From UBA10438 sp044238605 (GTDB taxonomy: Bacteria > Bacteroidota > Ignavibacteria > Kapaibacteriales > Kapaibacteriaceae), in contig JBIICY010000014.1 of assembly GCA_044238605.1 (NCBI GenBank), positions 1 to 32,021 on the forward strand: 32,021 nucleotides of DNA, in the 5' to 3' direction. Made by a program: the position numbers and the translations under genes. Shown here piece by piece: positions 28,901 through 32,021 of the stretch (position 1 is its first letter; every line of letters starts with the position of its first letter). The notes beneath the pieces are model-generated. The model was not told where the DNA came from. It worked only from the letters and a program-made list of their open reading frames with translations, and searched no databases.

Positions 28901-31744
28901 CTGAGCAAGCATGCGCGGGTCAGTGCGTCTGTTCAGGACGCTGATAACGCATGAGTTGGCCATTTCTCGATCCGTATCAAGGGACATCATCGTGATGTCA
29001 AAAAACGATGAATCATACGATTCGTAGCTGACGTGCCCAGGGATCTGTGATGAGGCAACAACATTGGTGTTTCTGTATGGATGCCGTGTGCGGAGGCGTT
29101 CTCTGATATGGCTGATATCAACATACCGGGCAAGAGGATTTGATGTATCACGCGAGATGGATATGGTTGTAAAGCCATGACCATACCAGCTCTCAAGACG
29201 CAGAGTCGTCAGTATGTGAGGCATTGTATCGGAACGTCCGTTGCTACCTCTGCCCAGTTTGGTGCGCATGTCTTGAAGCTTGTCGAGAACATCAAGCGTA
29301 ACATTGCGATTGGTATGTGTGCCAACGTAGATACTATCCTGTGCAGATGCTGCAGACAGACCTCGCAGGTTGGCTGCAACCTTGTTCAAACTTGGATAGA
29401 AGTATGCGTCTACATGGGTGGGATCTCCAGCACTGATCCAATCATCGCCGGATGCGATGCTGCGAAGCCATGCGCTGTCAACGCTGTTTGCCATTGAGCC
29501 GTGTGCAAGTGAATCCTGATTGAAGAAACCTATGAGTCCGCCTTCAAGATTGTCTGCTGGTTGATTGTTGGGACCTACAAATAGAGACGAATCTCTATGA
29601 AATGGCTCACCTGATCCCTCACGGCTTGTTGTGCCTCGGTAGAACATCAGGCCCTTAGCGCCCAGGATCAGTGGTAGCCATAGCGCCGTGCGTGTCTCGC
29701 CAAGTGTACGTGGCCGATTGTTGAGAAACCATGCGAAATTCGTGTCTAATGAGTCTAATCGTCGCACCTGCATGTGATAGTTGAGCCACACTTGCGAAAG
29801 CCATGGAGTTGTACCAAAGAGCATCTGCTGGTTCTTCGTGTAGTCGAGTAGCAGCATCTGCTCCAGGTTCGAGAGCACCCCGCGGCTTTCATCGCGTGGA
29901 GTAAGCCGAAGAACGGAATCGACAAGCGTATCAGGAATGGGAAGCACAGGCTTTCTCATTCTGCCATTGATCATCTGAACGTGCCGCCATTCTTGAAAGG
30001 TATCCGGATCGTCGTCGTATTCGGTCACAGAACCAACTACTGTTGGTAGCATACTATTGAGACCATAACGGATGTTGGCATATCCTCTGCGCACTTTGTT
30101 ATCTCTGAGCCAACCTGCGTAGGTAGTGTCTGCGGGAAGAGCTTGTAGTGAATCGTTGAACCCCTTCTTATAGGTGTACGATGCAATATGTGGCGACGTG
30201 GTTGCCGCAGCTCCCTGCCAGAGGAGCTTGAACTGTGTGCAGTGCAGAAACTCGTTGGCGTCTTCAATATTTACCTCTGTCATCAGACGTCCGCCGAGCA
30301 GCTTGTTGATGTACCGGTAGCTCTTCCAATAGCACTTAGGTCCCTCGTCGCGTCCATAGAACATCCAGACCTTGAATGATGGATCAGTGCGCGGCCCCGA
30401 AACACTCGCCTGGATCGAGTCTTGCATTGTCTTGAGATCTTCCAAGAAACGGTTTGCAGATCTCTGTATACGCTCATCATGCTCTCCCGTAAACAACCGC
30501 CCAGCCTCTGGTGTCTGCAGGCGAATACTGCGAAGCTCTATGCCGAGTCCCGTCTCAGGGTCGTCGTTATGCCAGACTGTGATACCCATTCTGCCGATCT
30601 CGGTAGGGCTCGCAGTCTTGCCATCTTCATCGCGGATCTTAGGATTGTTGGCAGCTTTCCCATCGCACCGAAACCTCGCAACTAACGTCACTTCTCTTGT
30701 AGAATCACTCATTGGTGGCAGCATGTGGCGCGTAATGACAAATATTGTTGAGTTGCCTGGTGAAGCGCTAAACAAGTTGGTCCGGGCTACGAGTTGCCCA
30801 CTAAGATCAAAGTGGTTTATAAAGGCTGAGGAATCATCTGGAACTTCATCAAAACGAATCAAACAGTTCAATTGACTGTTTGTCCCTTTTGCGTACGGTA
30901 CTTCGATAACTAACACCGTGTCATTTTTATCTCCAGTGGCAGTATCATTTTCGCTTCTTCTAAGTGTAACAGCGATCTCCATTTTCTTCGTGTTCTGGAT
31001 CTCATAGTGTTGTTTATCATACGGCGAATTCCATGGCGTCCAGGCTCTGAGTTCTCCATCTGGCGTTGCACCCTCCAGAATTGGATCTGTGCTTGGCTGA
31101 CTACCTGCGGGTTTGCGTTTATATCGCATGCGATACGTGCCAGCAGAGTCGACAGGCTCTCCACGTCTGTGGGTTTTCCAACCGAAGACCGCACCAGTGG
31201 CATCATTGGCTTTGAGATCAAAGTGTTCTGTGCTGCCAATTGGATAAAGCCACGGAGCAAACTCCATTGCCACAGCTTCACTGGGATTGGTTCCTTCTTT
31301 TTCTTCACCATCATCCGAAGTATCGGGTGGTACCCTTCGAACGCCTTCAGCCTGGCCGATGCCCTTTACACAAGGAATCAGCTGCATGTCTGGGATGCCA
31401 TCGCGTAAGAGCACTCTCCGCATCTCATCGATGTTTCGTACGGTGCTATCAGATCGATATCGGAAATCATTGCAGTGGTAGCGCCGCGTTGCGATGAGGT
31501 TGCCAGCATTCCAAGGTACAGTTGTCCAGTTCCATCCAATCTCAAAGTCGCTGATAATCGGCGTTGGATTAGTCGGTGTGGAATCAGCCAAATTCCACAT
31601 CATCTCACGGCCGGGAAGTGTGTCTGAACGCACCCAGAGCAGACCAGGCAGCACTTCTGGCTCACGAAACTGCGCGCAGCATACCTGTGTGGCAATAACA
31701 CCCCAAGCCGCCACAAGAAATGGCAGCATCGTAATGGTTTTCAA
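25916..31744 (-). CDS. Giant secreted T9SS-sorted protein, possible glycoside-hydrolase-like barrel
   Basis: A 1942-residue secreted protein. A signal peptide (KTITMLPFLVAAWGVIATQVCCA, cleavage before QFRE) fits the TTG start at 31744; the ATG at 31729 would leave no positive charge before the hydrophobic core. Residues about 455-710 have features of a TIM-barrel hydrolase: FKVWMFYGRDEGP near 455-467 and RTLGETRTALWLPLILGAKGLMFYRG near 677-702. This is only a resemblance. Around residues 1190-1500 there are propeller-like blocks (YPSLVVRDDP, VYVVYACQNNGGEDIAICEARFG, PLVWQEG). The last about 90 residues form a type A sorting domain (LDVWPHPASEDVTLMC ... ITLDIYNLAGDLVGS ... FNEGFYTIAARG ... GMMIVKH). 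It would be exported by Sec, then the type IX system, and anchored or released at the surface. It starts eight bases after another T9SS gene, so the two form an operon. Substrate unknown. Confidence 0.87.
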   Translation of the reverse strand: MKTITMLPFLVAAWGVIATQVCCAQFREPEVLPGLLWVRSDTLPGREMMWNLADSTPTNPTPIISDFEIGWNWTTVPWNAGNLIATRRYHCNDFRYRSDSTVRNIDEMRRVLLRDGIPDMQLIPCVKGIGQAEGVRRVPPDTSDDGEEKEGTNPSEAVAMEFAPWLYPIGSTEHFDLKANDATGAVFGWKTHRRGEPVDSAGTYRMRYKRKPAGSQPSTDPILEGATPDGELRAWTPWNSPYDKQHYEIQNTKKMEIAVTLRRSENDTATGDKNDTVLVIEVPYAKGTNSQLNCLIRFDEVPDDSSAFINHFDLSGQLVARTNLFSASPGNSTIFVITRHMLPPMSDSTREVTLVARFRCDGKAANNPKIRDEDGKTASPTEIGRMGITVWHNDDPETGLGIELRSIRLQTPEAGRLFTGEHDERIQRSANRFLEDLKTMQDSIQASVSGPRTDPSFKVWMFYGRDEGPKCYWKSYRYINKLLGGRLMTEVNIEDANEFLHCTQFKLLWQGAAATTSPHIASYTYKKGFNDSLQALPADTTYAGWLRDNKVRRGYANIRYGLNSMLPTVVGSVTEYDDDPDTFQEWRHVQMINGRMRKPVLPIPDTLVDSVLRLTPRDESRGVLSNLEQMLLLDYTKNQQMLFGTTPWLSQVWLNYHMQVRRLDSLDTNFAWFLNNRPRTLGETRTALWLPLILGAKGLMFYRGTTSREGSGEPFHRDSSLFVGPNNQPADNLEGGLIGFFNQDSLAHGSMANSVDSAWLRSIASGDDWISAGDPTHVDAYFYPSLNKVAANLRGLSAASAQDSIYVGTHTNRNVTLDVLDKLQDMRTKLGRGSNGRSDTMPHILTTLRLESWYGHGFTTISISRDTSNPLARYVDISHIRERLRTRHPYRNTNVVASSQIPGHVSYESYDSSFFDITMMSLDTDREMANSCVISVLNRRTDPRMLAQSSEPGIYRYVNASTSQWSFAGYQEWAARGASGRLDQRGTRQITLPFNYKNTDGAYRLLRLQEMGGGIDTIIGQDREIAINFLPGEGKMFRVTVLEGEKPADMQGWLAHNTQRKVVVYPTLVKDNAPGTGSSPNADQALRTQYDTTFLEKPTCSCMDAASANQVIRAREAGGFRYHAVYHMKEDSSALLKVYYRRSQLLSSVSDSASSVDSGGIYNPAIVWEDPIALDTFIRQDSTTYRQSTNCGYPSLVVRDDPHLPADMNPCVYVVYACQNNGGEDIAICEARFGANAASRTEQVQLYHRNRSNVIAYSKAFPSCPDEFADRLRNWGTPVIGATMRGNFYAWSDYRVGIVAGFKRPDTAWFTNGSLQYLRMHPGNGVVAQFPSLPSYTKMALGEDDIPLVWQEGALGRNLDEGSCNEGEHILYTRLFHNGDFVEHRFQARGTFNPVPPLLDTANRILCISVHSGEGITRYNRKPTIYRQMSEYDDAEMDTINPLQPYGYANHKAERIAWEHREIHAANPTQLDSSATAMLPGYTANKWRIQRMSIDCWDSCASGAVPNQLWHSAVSNVYHDSVNLRNPELIQGEQKTVLHASSSSDQIAQSWAYGDTSVVLSFNSESQTQLSRVYHMTFLDGYYRDQAVVLGQINGLGWAALDVTMRSSNGAYQGERMPHVAARHSIVHSPSLLKNRRFSESALLHDQATVYRNATYLPTPSIDRSARGFFKETDEDFIPRDRIWRGYRSEQFDALLSDIRIDNNTYELMWDAGTSKYALHTDWFQAQDVVELELKTLTSGESAAMAHAALERESDHQIVELPVLGVRGQMLGAAPSREPLQYQWTVLTDPAERYRLVLTATDPQALAAEDVEMAAHKEPFARRSASSAARSIGLLDGYAMRLITDIITAERLDVWPHPASEDVTLMCRVPSIYSRLQTTGKPAQITLDIYNLAGDLVGSCLAAATPSGLINARLSVSSFNEGFYTIAARGLYPIRGMMIVKH

Positions 31745-31752
31745 GGTTCACC

Positions 31753-32021
31753 CTAGTTCTTTACAAGGGTGAATTGCTGCACATGTTCTGCAAGCACGTC
31801 GCGCACGAGCAGAGTATAGTTGCCTGCTGCAAGGTCGCCAGCAAGGACAATGCGCACATCACTCCCTTCTCGCGTAGCACTTCCATAGTCCACAAGCTGT
31901 CCTGTCGCAGATACAACTTGCCAATGAACTGTTTCATCGGGCCATTCCCAGCGCACGGTCACAACTCCGGTTGTGGGGTTGGGGTAGAGAGCAGTTTGCT
32001 GAGTGTTTGTTGCGCCACCTT
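31753..32021 (-). CDS. C-terminal end of a T9SS-sorted secreted protein (truncated by window edge)
   Basis: The frame is open through the right edge; only the last 88 or so codons are visible and the stop TAG is at 31753-31755. Reading in from the edge, the sequence is GGATNTQQTALYPNPTTGVV and then TVRWEWPDE ... WQVVSATGQLVDYGS ... IVLAGDLAAGNYTLLVRD ... QQFTLVKN. LYPNPTTG and the GxLV ... LAxGxY pattern are the hallmark of the type A T9SS C-terminal domain. The passenger part is outside the window. It is the upstream gene of the operon with the giant protein. Confidence 0.88.
   Translation of the reverse strand, partial: GGATNTQQTALYPNPTTGVVTVRWEWPDETVHWQVVSATGQLVDYGSATREGSDVRIVLAGDLAAGNYTLLVRDVLAEHVQQFTLVKN

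Overview
The window looks like a chromosomal segment of a free-living Gram-negative bacterium of the Bacteroidota/Chlorobiota (FCB) branch, possibly a Kapabacteria- or Ignavibacteria-like lineage; the placement is inferred. The support is: C-terminal type IX secretion (T9SS) sorting domains on three proteins; promoters of the Bacteroidota form TTG-N19-TAnnTTTG; an FtsW and an EF-P with Bacteroidota-like motif variants; KdsB (LPS) and a TonB receptor (outer membrane). I see no phage, insertion sequence or CRISPR array.

Layout. 1-306: 3' end of a 5S rRNA, its terminator, then two kinds of short tandem repeat. 307-1506: subtilisin-like lipoprotein. 1589-5657: a three-gene, translationally coupled surface-uptake operon (TonB receptor, DUF5522/T9SS fusion protein, beta-propeller lipoprotein) that resembles Bacteroidota vitamin B12 capture loci. 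5642-5746: a 15-unit heptamer array lying between, and running into, two convergent genes. 5741-7813: SUI1-like factor (minus), PlsC-type acyltransferase, GatC, KdsB. 7833-11355: a small outer-membrane barrel protein (minus), then FemAB/GNAT-like protein, glycosyltransferase and DMT permease. 11422-13936: isochorismatase-like hydrolase and acetyl-CoA synthetase. 13962-20968: a sugar nucleotidyltransferase fused to a degenerate phosphomannomutase, then PtsN-like EIIA, HisS, a small beta-rich protein, an orphan histidine kinase and FtsW, all overlapping or nearly so. 21011-24396: MerR-type regulator, tRNA-Cys(GCA), EF-P, AccB, AccC, GcvH. 24397-25915: heptamers, terminators, a small secreted protein (minus), and a 123-residue coiled-coil protein gene with a canonical promoter that is flanked by an exact 14-bp direct repeat. 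25916-32021 (minus): a 1942-residue secreted T9SS protein and, upstream of it, the tail of another T9SS protein cut by the window edge.

Most of the window is ordinary housekeeping (envelope synthesis, translation, fatty-acid initiation). The unusual parts are: the DUF5522 domain joined in frame to a secreted T9SS protein; the phosphomannomutase half with all four signature loops altered; heptamer arrays whose 7-base register is kept while the unit sequence changes completely; a long hairpin written into the last codons of kdsB; the repeat-flanked coiled-coil gene; and two strand-biased G/C-rich words (AGGGGGC and AAGCCCCTT) scattered through the genes.
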